DNA of 64,000 nt from Epiperipatus broadwayi (taxonomy: Eukaryota; Onychophora; Udeonychophora; Euonychophora; Peripatidae). Of this stretch, positions 10,971-21,309 are shown piece by piece. The DNA is taken from NCBI GenBank assembly GCA_028023455.1, contig JAQFVV010000050.1, positions 3,846,626 to 3,910,625 on the forward strand, in the 5' to 3' direction. The notes under the pieces were generated by a model that searched no databases, was not told where the DNA came from, and saw only the letters and a program-made list of their open reading frames with translations. Numbering within the stretch: the first letter of the stretch is position 1; each line of letters starts with the position of its first letter. The translations under genes and the position numbers were made by a program.

Positions 10971-11488
10971 TTTATATATTGGACTGTTTTCCAACATCTA
11001 ATATGAGTATTGAATTTCTTTAGAAAAAAAAGTAACTTTATTTAAATATTCCAAATACACTCAACTGTTAGTAATAACACACCAAACATGTTAGTATATG
11101 CACAATGTTTTGAGAAGTATTATTCTCCCTTCTTCATATGTTGGTGGTCTGACCAGTAACAGTGCTAGCATGGTAATTGAACCTAAGGCCTTAGATTCTT
11201 GAGCATTGAATTTTAATGTAACACTCTAATCAAAGGATGGCTCAGTTGGTTAGAGCATTACCTTAAACTTCAATACTCAAGAATCCCATGCTAGTACTGT
11301 TACTAGTCAGGCTACCAACACCTGAAGAAGATGGGGGAGTAATTCCTCTTGAAACATGGTGCACATACTAACTTGTTTGATGTGCTATTACTAAGAGTTG
11401 AATGTATTTGGAATATTTAAATAAAGTTAAATTTTTCTAAATACATTAAATGCTCATATTAGATGATGGAAATAGTCCAATATATAAA
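10971..11488. repeat. 520-bp palindromic element with tRNA-like promoter boxes
   Basis: Two arms of about 240-260 bp are reverse complements with scattered differences. The outer ends read TTTATATATTGGACT (10971) and the complementary AGTCCAATATATAAA (11474-11488). The right arm has a Pol III A-box-like TGGCTCAGTTGG near 11237. The left arm, read in reverse, keeps a B-box-like GGTTCAATTACC. Together they suggest a tRNA-derived ancestor. Each arm also holds a CTGAAGAAG or TGAAGAAG segment followed by a short possible hairpin and (G/A)AAAC, resembling the hammerhead-like tails of PLEs. It could be an inverted dimer of a tRNA-headed SINE or a retrozyme-like unit. Confidence 0.7.
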
Positions 11489-12189
11489 TAAAATTAATAG
11501 TTCTTGTTTTTTATTTCAAATGTTATTTCTTATGCAATTATTGCACACATATATAACTGTAAATTCCGCAAGTTTTAATACATTTGCTATTGATTTTTAT
11601 ACACATATTTTGTAAATAGCAGACTGTAGGCAAAACTTGTCAAGATACGCCCCAAAATTTCAATTTTATTTAAATTGTTTAGCAATTTCTAGAGGCATTT
11701 ACAATTATTTTTTACCTCTATTCATAGTTAATCATTTGTGCATCGTAAGAGTTAGAAAAAAAAATTTCTACTATTGTTATTTAATCTTTTCTCTAATTTA
11801 ATAAATTGACGACCAAACAATAATAACATTCTTTAACAATGAAAATATTAAATGCAAAAATATTTACATTCAAAAATATTAAAAGAGTATTCTCAATAAT
11901 TGAGTGTACTTCGAGAGGAAATGCAATTATATTTTCAAAAAAGCAATAAAGATATTCGAATAAGATTTTCCTCAGAAGTTCATAAAAAGTTCAATGAAAA
12001 GGTTAAGCCTGTAATACAGTCTAAGGATCTTGATCTATAGGAAATATTTTATGGAAAAAATATCGCATTTTCTTCAAGTTAGTTTTATAGGAAAATAAAT
12101 GCAAATATTTAATAATTGAAGTATAATATCTTTAAAATAATATTTATAACTGAGACGTTTTATATAATGAATGTGTCAATAGTTTTTAG
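11489..12189. other. A+T-rich spacer
   Basis: Nothing recognised on either strand. Confidence 0.55.
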
Positions 12190-12345
12190 CAAGCTAAACA
12201 TTAGATAAAGTGCTGGGCTTGACCTAGTATTTTTAATCTAATGCTTGGATATCATAGCACCTCACTGATGAAAGTCAGAGCTAAAAACCAGTCTGAGGAT
12301 AGGGATATTCTGGAAAGCTTGTTAAGAGCTATTGGCATGCTCAGT
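12190..12345 (+). repeat. Decayed retrozyme relic, related to family RZ-B
   Basis: It aligns with the plus-oriented RZ-B copy around 54260-54355, through a TAATGCTTGG-type segment into the hammerhead region. It keeps CCTCA, a perfect CTGATGA core (12266 onward), a short stem II, AAAAC in place of GAAAC, then CAGTC and TGAGG that still pairs with CCTCA. The element is a single decayed copy, but the ribozyme architecture is still readable. Confidence 0.68.
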
Positions 12346-12793
12346 ATATAATAGTTGTAATACAAGATTATTAAATTGTCATGTGATACATGTTTTGATT
12401 TCCTTGCAACTGAGATGTTTAAACATATTTTGGAACTAAACAACATAATGAGAACATCTATTACATTAGAAATTATACTCTTAAAACATAAATGAAAAAA
12501 TTATCTCTATGAGAGCTTTTTATGGATAGAATCCAAAAATATATGAACAGAAGATAACTTACATTCCATAAGTCTATGAAACATATTCTTTCCTTTTCCC
12601 CACTATTTTCTGGCATTAATTGTATTAATATGGATTAAAAATAAAATAAAAATGAATTAAAATGGTTGACAGCTTTATATAAATTGGCTTTTTTTTTTTA
12701 CAAAGAAAAATAATTTTTAGAAAGTCTTGTAAGGTTCATTCATTCAAGTTTCCAGTTCAATGCAGTTATAATTTGCATTAGTAGACATTATGG
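12346..12793. other. A+T-rich spacer
   Basis: Nothing recognised. The right end includes the left target duplication (12786-12793) of the hAT MITE. Confidence 0.55.
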
Positions 12794-13191
12794 CAGGGGT
12801 CCCCAATCTTTTTGCACTTAAGAGCACATTCTATAATACCGGCCAGGTGGCAGGCACCATTTATTTTTTTAACCAGGTGGCGGGCAGCATTTATCTTTTC
12901 AATGTAAATTTATAGTTGGATACTGTTAATAATACACATAATATACAAAAAAATATTTATTTCAAAAATAAAATTTTAATATATAATTAACGTTTATATT
13001 TTTACGCTGTAAAAGTATAGTATGCCCTACAATTTGATTACAATATAATACAATAATTTATAAGAAATCTTAAAAATTAAATTTATTTGTATCGGATAAA
13101 TAATGTTTTATCATGTTCAGATAGCGGCGGGCACACGTAAAACGGTCTGCGGGCGCCATGGTGCCCGCAGGCATAGGGTTGGGGACCCCTG
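12794..13191. mobile_element. hAT-type MITE with perfect 8-bp target duplication
   Basis: A 398-bp non-autonomous DNA element. The left end is CAGGGGTCCCCAA and the right end is the near-complement TTGGGGACCCCTG. It is flanked by CATTATGG on both sides (12786-12793 and 13192-13199). The 8-bp duplication and the CAGGGG terminus are hallmarks of the hAT superfamily. There is no transposase inside. The ends are G+C-richer than the surroundings and hold GGCGGGCA/GGGCGCC segments. Confidence 0.95.
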
Positions 13192-13303
13192 CATTATGGT
13201 ATCAAATCAAGCATACATAAGATAATTTTGACTGGTCATATGATTTTGCCATGTTAAACCAATCACACACCCAATAGTAGAGACTGATTTTTCTTCCCCA
13301 TAT

Positions 13304-13399
13304 GTCATAGCGTCAGCCAATGGTGAACCCACAACAACTGTCTGCAAGCAACTGCTTGCATGCAAGGCACCTGCACTGACCTCTCGGCTAACAATGCTT
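13304..13399 (-). mobile_element. tRNA-like SINE copy
   Basis: Read on the minus strand this matches the SINEs at 17171 and 34194. It has CGAGAGGTCAG (A-box region), CTTGCATGCAAGCAGTTGC, GTGGGTTCACC (B-box region, diverged) and the CCATTGGCTGACGCTATGA end. It is more diverged than the other copies and has a few insertions. No target duplication was resolved. Confidence 0.75.
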
Positions 13400-13404
13400 G
13401 ACAG

Positions 13405-13800
13405 GTTGGGACTGATTTCTATTCACTTTTAACACTTTGTGCAAGAATGTTATCATAAACATATGACCCAAAACACGGTCATATGTTTATGACATGGTCA
13501 TATGTTTTTGATTACATTCTTATTTGCATCCATCATGCAAGGTAGAGATTGGTTTCTAACTACTTTTAAGATCTTGTGGAAGAATGAGATCATAAGCTAT
13601 GACCAAAGACATGGTCATATGTTTATGATTACATTCTCCCACAAAACGTGGGTAGAAATCAGTCACTACCTTGCATGAGAGTGATGTAGTAAAAATTACA
13701 CTAAGTATTTATGATTACATTCTTTCCATAAGATGTTGGATAAAAACCAGTCTATGTCATGCATGAGAGTGATGTTGTGAAAATTACATTATAGAAATAT
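13405..13800. repeat. Snap-back repeat cluster
   Basis: Segments such as GGTCATATGTTTATGATTAC and their complements recur several times around 13450-13650, making nested inverted repeats. An outer pair joins CATGCAAGGTAGAGATTGG (about 13536) with the complement near 13655-13673. A further related direct segment runs to about 13790 (CATGAGAGTGATG twice). This looks like rearranged copies of one palindromic element. Confidence 0.7.
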
Positions 13801-14354
13801 TATTCATTAATCAAACATCCAAATCTTATTTTCATATAATAAATTAGATAAGATGACATATTTATTAGTAATAGTAATTACCACTGAAATAAAATAGCCT
13901 ATCTTTTGAGTTAATAAAAACAAAAACAACCCATTGGAATGCACATTCTGTTTCAATACCTAAGCCTATCTTTTTACTTACAAATGTTGCCGGAAGATTT
14001 AAATTGACTTGTATTCTCAAGAGGATAATGATCAAAGCTAGAATATGCTCGTGATCTTTTCCCAACACTGATTGACATAAATTTCAGTGTTTTAAAATTA
14101 ATTATTAAACCAAAATCTATCTGTGATATTCAAAATACTGATACATTCTGAAAATAGTCATAAGCATACGATAAATCCAAAAGCAGAGAAGATAAAGTTC
14201 TTGTTTTTTTTTTATTCGTTAAAATTAGAAAAAGAAATCAATTGTATAAGGAAAAAACAATCAAGTATTAAAAGCATAAATCTAGTCTGTAATTATCTTT
14301 TCAAAGTAAAAAAATACTTGGTAAAATTTTATTTTAATTAATGTGTAAATTTGC
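13801..14354. other. A+T-rich spacer
   Basis: No recognisable gene. The 67-codon minus frame and the 72-codon plus frame here have no domain signature. Confidence 0.55.
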
Positions 14355-15830
14355 GGTAAAGGTTTATTTTAGTGGCCCCAATATGTTGGCCCTCTATTGT
14401 TAAAAATTATAACTAATTTTTTTGAAAATCTTACATATATGCTACTATATTACAATTGCATTAAAATTTATTCAAATGTAAAAGATAATAAAAAAAAACA
14501 TTTACCTTTTTAAGCATAATTGTATTCTATGGATATATTCTATGGATACTAGGAAGTTGGAGAAAAAGTGGTATTGCTGTGTCTACTCTGGAAGGCAAAT
14601 TCATGCAGGTATGATGAAAACAAAGATCTGCTGGTACCAGATTGGAATTTTAACTTACACTTTGCTCTCATCCACATATTTTCAATATTCTGGGTGTGTA
14701 TGTCTTGGTATGTGGGATGCATAAAATTGTTCTGATGGATGACAACTGAATGCATATATACACCTTTTTTGAGACTGTTGATGTTATTGTATACAGCCCA
14801 GCCAACTGAAATAATGTGCATACCTGGTAGAATGTACTGCTGTATCAGGCACCATCCTGTCTGGAACTTCTATCAAGAAGCATTATCTTGATCATCTTTT
14901 CATACCATCAAAGACCCAATGACCTCATTGTATAGTCCCGCTGTGGGATTTATGGTGGAGGAAGTAAGTCTCATCAATTTCTATGACTAATGGCTCCCCA
15001 TTGTCATCAATTCTGCCAAGAACCATCGGATTTGTGTCAAAATATCTGGCACATTCCTCCCATCAAAATCTAGCCCAGTCAATTACTGTTTTTTTTGCTG
15101 TTGCCGGTCTCATGCACAATGTATTCTTGCGGCAAATTATGCACCCAAAAATACACTATGTTTATAATTATTCCCAGAGGCATATGGCTTTGGAAAAAGA
15201 AAAACCCCTTTCTGATTGAGCTGCAATAGTGACAAATTTTGCATTGCCATCTACACCCATCTAAGCTTGTAGAATACATCACCATCAAACAAGAAACACT
15301 GCACTGTTGGCATAAGGTGTAGTTCTTCGGAAGGAGTCTTCATGAAGCTATTTAATGGCCAATTCTGGAGTTTGGATGGCATTCCATAACTGATGCATAT
15401 TCCAGTCTTCTGCCAGAGTAGCAGCAACATTCAAAATTTCATCATCTGAAACTAAACATGTAGCAGCCATTTTTTCCAACTATAAAACTGTACACATGTG
15501 TGTGTAATTTGAACTTTTGAACACAGAGGGTGTCTTTTTTTTGTAACATGTGCTATAAATGTAGATAGTTTAAATTCTTAAGTTGTAGATAGTTTAAATT
15601 CTTAATTTTCAAATAAATTAAAACTAATTATTTTAATTAGTATATTGTAATTAATCCAACATTCAAATTCTTTAAAAAGGTAAATGTTTTTTTTTTACTA
15701 TCTTTTACATTTGAATAAATTTTAATGTAAGTGTAATATAGTAGCATATAAGTAAAATCTTGAAAAATTTAGTTATAATTTTAAACAATAGAGGGCCAAC
15801 AGATTGAGGCCGCTAAAGTAAACCTTTACC
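14355..15830 (-). mobile_element. Merlin-type DNA transposon, inactive
   Basis: Terminal inverted repeats of about 160 bp bound the element. The left begins GGTAAAGGTTTATTTTAG and the right, complemented, begins GGTAAAGGTTTACTTTAG. They stay alignable to about 14512 and 15670. The interior encodes an IS1595/ISXO2-like transposase on the minus strand, which places it in the Merlin superfamily. Merlin elements make 8-9-bp target duplications. The flanks here (AAATTTGC and ATATTTTC) agree at six of eight positions, so the duplication is only weakly supported. Divergence between the repeats and breaks in the gene mark it as old. Confidence 0.85.
14549..15472 (-). pseudogene. Merlin (IS1595/ISXO2-like) transposase, broken
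   Basis: Pieces lie in order on the minus strand. It may start at MAATCLVSDDE near 15472. A zinc-ribbon region has DGCRWQCKICHYCSSIR (about 15237-15260), followed by MPLGIIINIVYFWVHNLPQ and HETGNSKK. Then comes VIDWARF, an in-frame stop, and the DDE-core segment with EIDETYFLHHK near 14960. GHWVFDGMKR is next. The last open piece (14549-14821) carries IHTQNIENMWMRAK and GTSRSLFSSYLHEFAF, the conserved C-terminal transposase motifs. At least two frameshifts and several stops break the frame, so no functional protein is made. Confidence 0.85.
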
Positions 15831-16700
15831 ATATTTTCTATTCATTGTCCATTTTGAATAAGGTACAACAAAAAATAATATTCTGTTTTGAGAGAGAGAG
15901 AAACAAAGAAAAAATACCTTACTGACTTTATTACATAAATTATTTTTAAAAAATTAAAAATTGACCGGAGCAACAAAAATAGAACTCGGCAAAGGTTTGT
16001 ATTTGCTAAGTAAAAAACTTACAATGATTTCTATAGTAAATGTAAAATGTATTCGTTGTTTTATGTACAGTCTGAAGAAAAATAAAAAGATGTTTTTCTC
16101 TGTTGCAAGTTTAATTAAATATGGAAACATATAAAAAAAATAAACAACACTTCTGTTTTAAACTCATCAAAGGTTTTCATAACTAAAAAGTACTGGACAT
16201 ATGTGATTGTAACTATTAAACAGACTTTCCCAGAACAATAACAAAATAACAGACATATTCTGTTTGAGTGTTTGCTATCAGGCAGATTAAATAATATCAA
16301 ATTTAATTAATTGTTTGATTACTCTAATAATTCTAAAAGGTTGTTACTGGATGTCTATAATGCAAAACTATCTTTATAAATAAATGGATGACAATAACCA
16401 AACCATAAAAATGTATGTAACACTGCACTGGTTTTAATATCTAAACAACTAATGGTGAAGATAGTGTATGGAATAAGAATACAAAAAGCCAATACTTCAA
16501 ATTGCCCACAAATTGAGGCACTAAATTGTAATGGACTAAAAATGCCCTGATGATGATCAGGTCTGCAAGATCTGCCGAGTAGCTGACATTAATGTCTTCA
16601 GTTAGAGATGACAAATTATAGTGATATACAAATGACATGAAAGGCTTGTTTTTATTCAATACGAAAATGAAATGCAACATCCAAATTATAATGATATAAA
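15831..16700. other. A+T-rich spacer
   Basis: No recognisable feature. Short minus-strand frames at 16115-16300 and 16441-16680 have no domain signature. Confidence 0.55.
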
Positions 16701-16708
16701 AATTGGTT

Positions 16709-16916
16709 CTTTAGTATTTTTCAACCGATGATGTATTACCCTGAAACCATATCAGTCTGATCTTCCGATCTTTAAGATAATATCCCCAAGTGATCTGCAG
16801 ACAAATGCAATCACTAAAATTTGTCCGCAGATCATGTGGACCTGGCACATTAAAGATCGCCAGATCAGACTGATATGACTTCAGGGTAATATATCATCGG
16901 TTGGAAAATACTAAAG
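16709..16916. repeat. Palindromic MITE-like element, about 208 bp
   Basis: The left arm starts CTTTAGTATTTTTCAACC and the right arm ends with the near-complement GGTTGGAAAATACTAAAG. The arms stay complementary through ATGATGTATTACCCTGA, CATATCAGTCTGATCT and inwards to about 16790. A further diverged right end, CATCGGTTGAGTAATACTAAAG, lies near 18080-18102. The palindrome may therefore be an internal rearrangement of a larger element spanning about 16.7-18.1 kb. No target duplication was resolved. Confidence 0.75.
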
Positions 16917-17170
16917 ATGATCATTGGGTAGCTAACGAGCATCACCATGTTTGTTGGTCCTGAAAAAAATATAAAAAAATGTACATGCATGCATCAAAAT
17001 AATTTAGAAATTGAAAGTAATTAAGTGTAAATTTTATAATTGCAGAAATATGTACAAATTTTTTTTTGTAAATTTAAAATAAATAGACAAATAAAGAACA
17101 CTTTTCCCAATTTAATGTGAATCTGGCATTATTAATGGCAACCTGGGCAATAACTTAAAATGTATCACCT

Positions 17171-17280
17171 TGCATTGGTGGTTGAGAGGTCAGCGCGACT
17201 GCCTTACAAGCAGTTGCCCAGGTTGCGGGTTCGCATCCTAGCCAATGCTATGGCACTTGAAAAAAAAATATAAAAAAATG
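17171..17280 (+). mobile_element. tRNA-like SINE copy with A-rich tail
   Basis: The body (about 83 bp) begins TGCATTGG and ends CCAATGCTA, so its ends can pair like a tRNA acceptor stem over seven bases. A GGTTGAGAGGTCAGCG segment sits where a Pol III A box belongs and CGGGTTCGCATCC fits a B box. An A-rich tail follows. Pol III transcription and retroposition by a LINE are inferred. A similar tail at about 16960 (AAAAATATAAAAAAATGT) may be another truncated copy. Confidence 0.85.
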
Positions 17281-17404
17281 TGCTTGCATAAAAAATTATC
17301 TTATCTTTACAACATTTCTGATGGAATTTAACTCAATTATTCATGTTAAAAATGTATAAAACAAACAATTTGAAAATGTGTCTCATTTTTTGACTGAAAA
17401 TTAG

Positions 17405-17675
17405 AAAAGTCAGTGCATAGCAGTGGAATGGGTAGGGGGGGCTCTGATGTCTTTGACAAGCCAAAGGCACAGCCAATATACATGCTCTAATCTAAAAAAA
17501 ACCTATATTATAATTTACAAAACCACCCTATATTATGCTCAATTATAAAATACAGCGCCGTAGCACTGGAATTGGCAGGGGGTCCTCTGATGTCTTTGAT
17601 GGGCCAAAGGCATGGCCAATACATACTCTAGTCTAAAAAACCTATATTATGATTTACAAAATTACCAACAATGCC
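17405..17675 (+). repeat. Two tandem copies of a ~150-bp repeat
   Basis: Two related blocks start near 17409 and 17558. Each has a GTAGCACTGGAAT-type start, a G-run, TCTGATGTCTTTGA, CCAAAGGCA and CTAAAAAACCTATATTAT. The starts resemble the CAGTGGCGTAGC-like termini of some DNA transposons, but no inverted partner was found. Confidence 0.65.
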
Positions 17676-18815
17676 AGACATTGTATTATTCTCATAGCTG
17701 TAATTTTTATAATTGCGGATGAATTTACAAAAAAAAAATTCTGTATAATATAATTCAGAAATTAAAATTAATTGTACTTTTTATAATTGCAGAAGAATTT
17801 ACAAAATAGTATACATCAAGATGACATTATTTATTAGAAACAAAAATGAAAATTACTTACAAATAGTGTTCACTGTGGTGGACTGGTAGCAAAATCTCAC
17901 AAGACAGACAAATGACAAACTTTCCGAAAGCTCTCTCCGATTTTTAAATCTCTTGGGTCAAAAAAATCCAAAAATTGACTCTCCCATGGATTAATCATGT
18001 CAGTGCCTTGATTGCTATGACAATGTTGTCATGTTATCATCGACGATGTCTATCAAAGGAAAATTGGTAAATGTAAAACGTCATCGGTTGAGTAATACTA
18101 AAGGTGATTACGATAAAAGGTTTCGTTATGACCTACAGATTTGTGTACATTTGCCTATAACTTATAACACATTAAATTTTTTCTAAATACTCCTTAAATT
18201 TACAATGTCAAATTGTAATGAAAAAAAATGTTTACAATGCTAAAACTATAACAAAACAAAAAATATCAACTTTTCTAACATACCTCACAAAATGCTCCCT
18301 ATAAATTATGATAGCCAAATCTTAACAACACAAAATATATGAAAAGTTATTAATATCCTTACGAATATGGCTGGAAAATTATAACAAATTACCGGTAAGG
18401 CCCAAACATTAAACTCCAAATTATAACTAATTATAATATGCATAGTATTATTAATAATCTATTTTAAATAAATGCGGATATTAAAAGCTTTATATCCAAA
18501 TTAAACATAAACTACATCGATAATTTTTAAATCTAAATAAAATAAATTGTTCTAGTTAGTATAATTCAAATATCAATTTACAATATATACAATTACTAAT
18601 TTATAACAACAAAAAATATCTTTCTAATCAAATAGTGAATTATTATAACACCTATCCAATAAGTAATAATTTATAGTAGTACATCAATATTCAATTATAA
18701 TAGCCTTTGTTTACCTTGAATAAATTAATATACTTATATCTTACAAATTATTCAACTTGCTCAAATACGGATTTTGTCCAAAATAACTATCATATATAAT
18801 CATTAAAATAAGTAT
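17676..18815. other. A+T-rich DNA
   Basis: Holds the diverged terminal-repeat-like segment at about 18080-18102 noted above. No gene was recognised. Confidence 0.5.
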
Positions 18816-19051
18816 GTAATATATAGGGTATATGAGCACAGACTTTCACACGACCCCCCACCCCCCACACTATCTCATAACACTGATAGACTTGAACACA
18901 TATATGTTGAAAAGATAAATAATCAGCAATATAGGTATTTCATGCTGAACCAGCAATCAACATATATGTGTTCAAGTGTATCAGTGGGATGAGATAGTTT
19001 GAAGAGTGGTGGGTCGTGTGAAAGTCTGTGCTCATATACCCTATATATTAC
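18816..19051. repeat. Palindromic MITE-like element, 236 bp
   Basis: The arms 18816-18910 and 18957-19051 are reverse complements with few differences. The outer part reads GTAATATATAGGGTATATGA and the inner ends read ACACATATATGTTGA. Beyond the right arm, 19052-19095 (AAACCTAGG to AAGCCTGTGTGTTT) is shared with a single-arm copy at 35403-35510. The palindrome therefore probably arose by inversion-duplication of a longer unit. Confidence 0.82.
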
Positions 19052-19450
19052 ATATATAAACCTAGGTATATAATAAGCCTGTGTGTTTCAGTTATTAAAA
19101 TAATTATGATGATCCTCTAATCAATTACCAAACATCTATCTATAATAAATTGCTTCCTCTATTATCATATAAAATATGAACCTATATATTGAATTTATAG
19201 GAAAGAATGTAATACATAACAATAAATGCATGCACAAATCCAGCCGTTTGATTCCTTGATTATTTTATAATTATTTTTTGTAAAATGTAAGGTGTAAGTC
19301 AATACATAACCACTAGATATTAAAAATGTATTAGCTAATGGGTTTGCATAACTAATTGATATGATCACTAAAACAAGTTTGCTTGTTTACCTGAGTTAAC
19401 ATTTTTTAATAATAAATATAAAAAATGATAAATAAATAATGAAATGTTTA
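19052..19450. other. A+T-rich spacer
   Basis: Apart from the family extension to about 19095, nothing is recognised. Confidence 0.5.
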
Positions 19451-19576
19451 TAATATATATTCCGATAAACAGAGCAAAACTCTCCATACAGTATTGCCAC
19501 CTGTGCTAAACAGAGTAATCAATGGATGCCAGAAGACTTGTGCATAAAATACCTATCTAATGCCTACTCATCCAAT

Positions 19577-19620
19577 ATCCCCAGACTAGTTTCTGGCTTG
19601 TGGCCTTCGTCAGTGAGGAG
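19577..19620 (-). ncRNA. Type I hammerhead ribozyme, RZ-A copy A
   Basis: On the minus strand: the stem I strand TCCTCA, core CTGACGA (fits CTGANGA), stem II GGC/GCC with loop CACAA and a flanking A-A mismatch, GAAA, then palindromic ACTAGT as a three-pair stem III. The cleavage-site C follows, then TGGGGA pairing with TCCTCA (one G-U). All core bases fit the consensus. Stem III is so short that activity may need dimerisation, as known for other short-stem hammerheads. Confidence 0.8.
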
Positions 19621-20034
19621 CTTTGGATCTGAGAGCACTGCATCTAGATCTTAGAATCTAATGCAACTCTTTAGCAATCACCTTTTATCTCTACTTAACT
19701 AAAAAACTATGAGAATGAAATTGAAAACACAAAAAATATTTTCAATCTAAGCTCAATAGCTTATATAGTCATATGGGTCTGAACTCAGTTCAGCACCCAT
19801 ACATTTTGGTGTTTTGGGCTCTTTTACAACCATAGCCACCACTATCCTATTAGGCAGGATTGGTGTTAAACCATTAAGCATCACATGATCACATTTCCTA
19901 TACTAGCACATTAATTGTTGATAAACAGAGCAAAACTCTCCATACAGTATTGCCACCTGTGCTAAACAGAGTAATCAATGGATGCCAGAAGACTTGTGCA
20001 TAAAATCCCTATCTAATGCCTACTCATCCAATAT

Positions 20035-20076
20035 CCCCAGACTAGTTTCTGGCTTGTGGCCTTCGTCAGTGAGGAG
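20035..20076 (-). ncRNA. Type I hammerhead ribozyme, RZ-A copy B
   Basis: Same sequence as the copy A ribozyme, 456 bases downstream. With copy A it would bracket one complete monomer for release by double self-cleavage. Confidence 0.8.
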
Positions 20077-20540
20077 CTTTGGATCTGAGAGCACTGCATC
20101 TAGATCTTAGGATCTAATGCAACCCTCTAGCAACCACCTTTTATCTCTACTTAACTAGAAAACTATGAGAATAAAATTGAAAACACAAAAAATATTTTCA
20201 TTCTAAGCTCATATTGTATGGAGAGTTTTGCTCTGTTTATCAACAATTAATGTGCTAGTATAGGAAATGTGATCATGTGATGCTTAATGGTTTAACACCA
20301 ATCCTGCCTAATAGGATAGTGGTGGCTATGGTTGTAAAAGAGCCAAAGACACCAAAATGTATGGGTGCTGAACTGAGTTCAGACCCATATGACTATATAA
20401 GCTATTGAGCTTAGATTGAAAATATTTTTTGTGTTTTCAATTTCATTCTCATAGTTTTGTAGTTAAGTAGAGATAAAAGGTGGTTGCTAGAGGGTTGCAT
20501 TAGATCCTAAGATCTAGATGCAGTGCTCTCAGATCCAAAG

Positions 20541-20582
20541 CTCCTCACTGACAAAGGTCACAAGCCAGAAACTAGTCTGGGG
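20541..20582 (+). ncRNA. Hammerhead ribozyme, RZ-A copy C, core mutated
   Basis: Inverted copy. The core reads CTGACAA in place of CTGANGA, so the conserved G is lost. GAAAC, ACTAGT and the stem I strands remain. It is probably inactive. Confidence 0.7.
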
Positions 20583-20874
20583 TTATTGGATGAGTAGGCA
20601 TTAGATAGGGATTTTATGCACAAGACTTCTGGCATCCATTGATTACTCTGTTTAGCACAGGTGGCAATACTGTATGGAGAGTTTTGCTCTGTTTATCAAC
20701 AATTAATGTGCTAGTATAGAAAATGTGATCATGTGATAATTAATATATATTCCGATTAAATATCACGAAGTATGTCCATCATCCGAAATAATATTGATAA
20801 AATAACTACTTATATAGCACAGATTTGCCAAATTTATATCTGTTGTATAATATAAAGAATTATTAATAATATTT

Positions 20875-21309
20875 AAACAGCATTAAACTGTTGCACATGC
20901 TCTTTGGATTTTAAATATAAAATGAATGAATACTAACACTTCAACCACATGATAAAGTCTTTGGAAAAGATAGAATGACATCTATCTTTTCGAACCCAAA
21001 CGCTTTTGTATGGGCGAATCTTAAGTGTTTGAAAGTGAAAGCATGAAGATATTAAACAATCACTTTAAATTACTTTTACAAGCTTGAATGAATGACACTG
21101 GTGAAATTTATTAGAATTTACAATACGTCATTCTTATTTGAAATTAAATGTATATAAATAAGTCAATTATTTTATATAGCACGTTTGGGTTGAAAAGATA
21201 GATGGCCATTCTATCTTTTCCAAAGACTTTATCATGTGGTTGAAGTGTTAGTATTCATTCGTTTTATATTTAAAATCCAAAGCGCATGTGCAACAGTTTA
21301 ATGCTGTTT
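20875..21309. repeat. Palindromic element with 128-bp arms
   Basis: Arms 20875-21002 and 21181-21309 are reverse complements with a handful of differences. They run from AAACAGCATTAAACTG inward to AACCCAAACG, and each contains an internal hairpin (AAAGATAGAATG with its local complement). The 178-bp spacer encodes nothing. It is probably a MITE or foldback element. No target duplication was resolved. Confidence 0.85.

Larger units (their letters stand above)
19451..20756 (-). mobile_element. Retrozyme array RZ-A (456-bp monomer) with 16-bp target duplication
   Basis: TAATATATATTCCGAT occurs at 19451-19466 and 20741-20756, so the whole array looks like one insertion. Inside are copy A (19464-19919, 456 bp, minus-oriented by its ribozyme), copy B (19920-20210, same orientation, truncated to about 291 bp) and copy C (20215-20736, inverted, about 1.1 monomers). 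Each copy carries a hammerhead motif. The 456-base period between the A and B hammerheads predicts a 456-nt self-cleaved RNA. No protein is encoded. Small tandem elements with type I hammerheads that pass through circular RNA are known as retrozymes. Assignment to that class is inferred. Confidence 0.85.

Noticed and set aside
11232-11292. Functional tRNA gene
   Set aside because: The A box is good, but the B box in this arm is degraded and the acceptor and T stems do not pair. It is part of a repeat.
14983-15219. 78-codon plus frame inside the Merlin element
   Set aside because: It is antisense to the clear transposase motifs on the minus strand.
17171-17255. Functional tRNA gene
   Set aside because: Acceptor-like ends pair, but the T stem mismatches and the same sequence recurs as a retroposon with target duplication at 34.2 kb.
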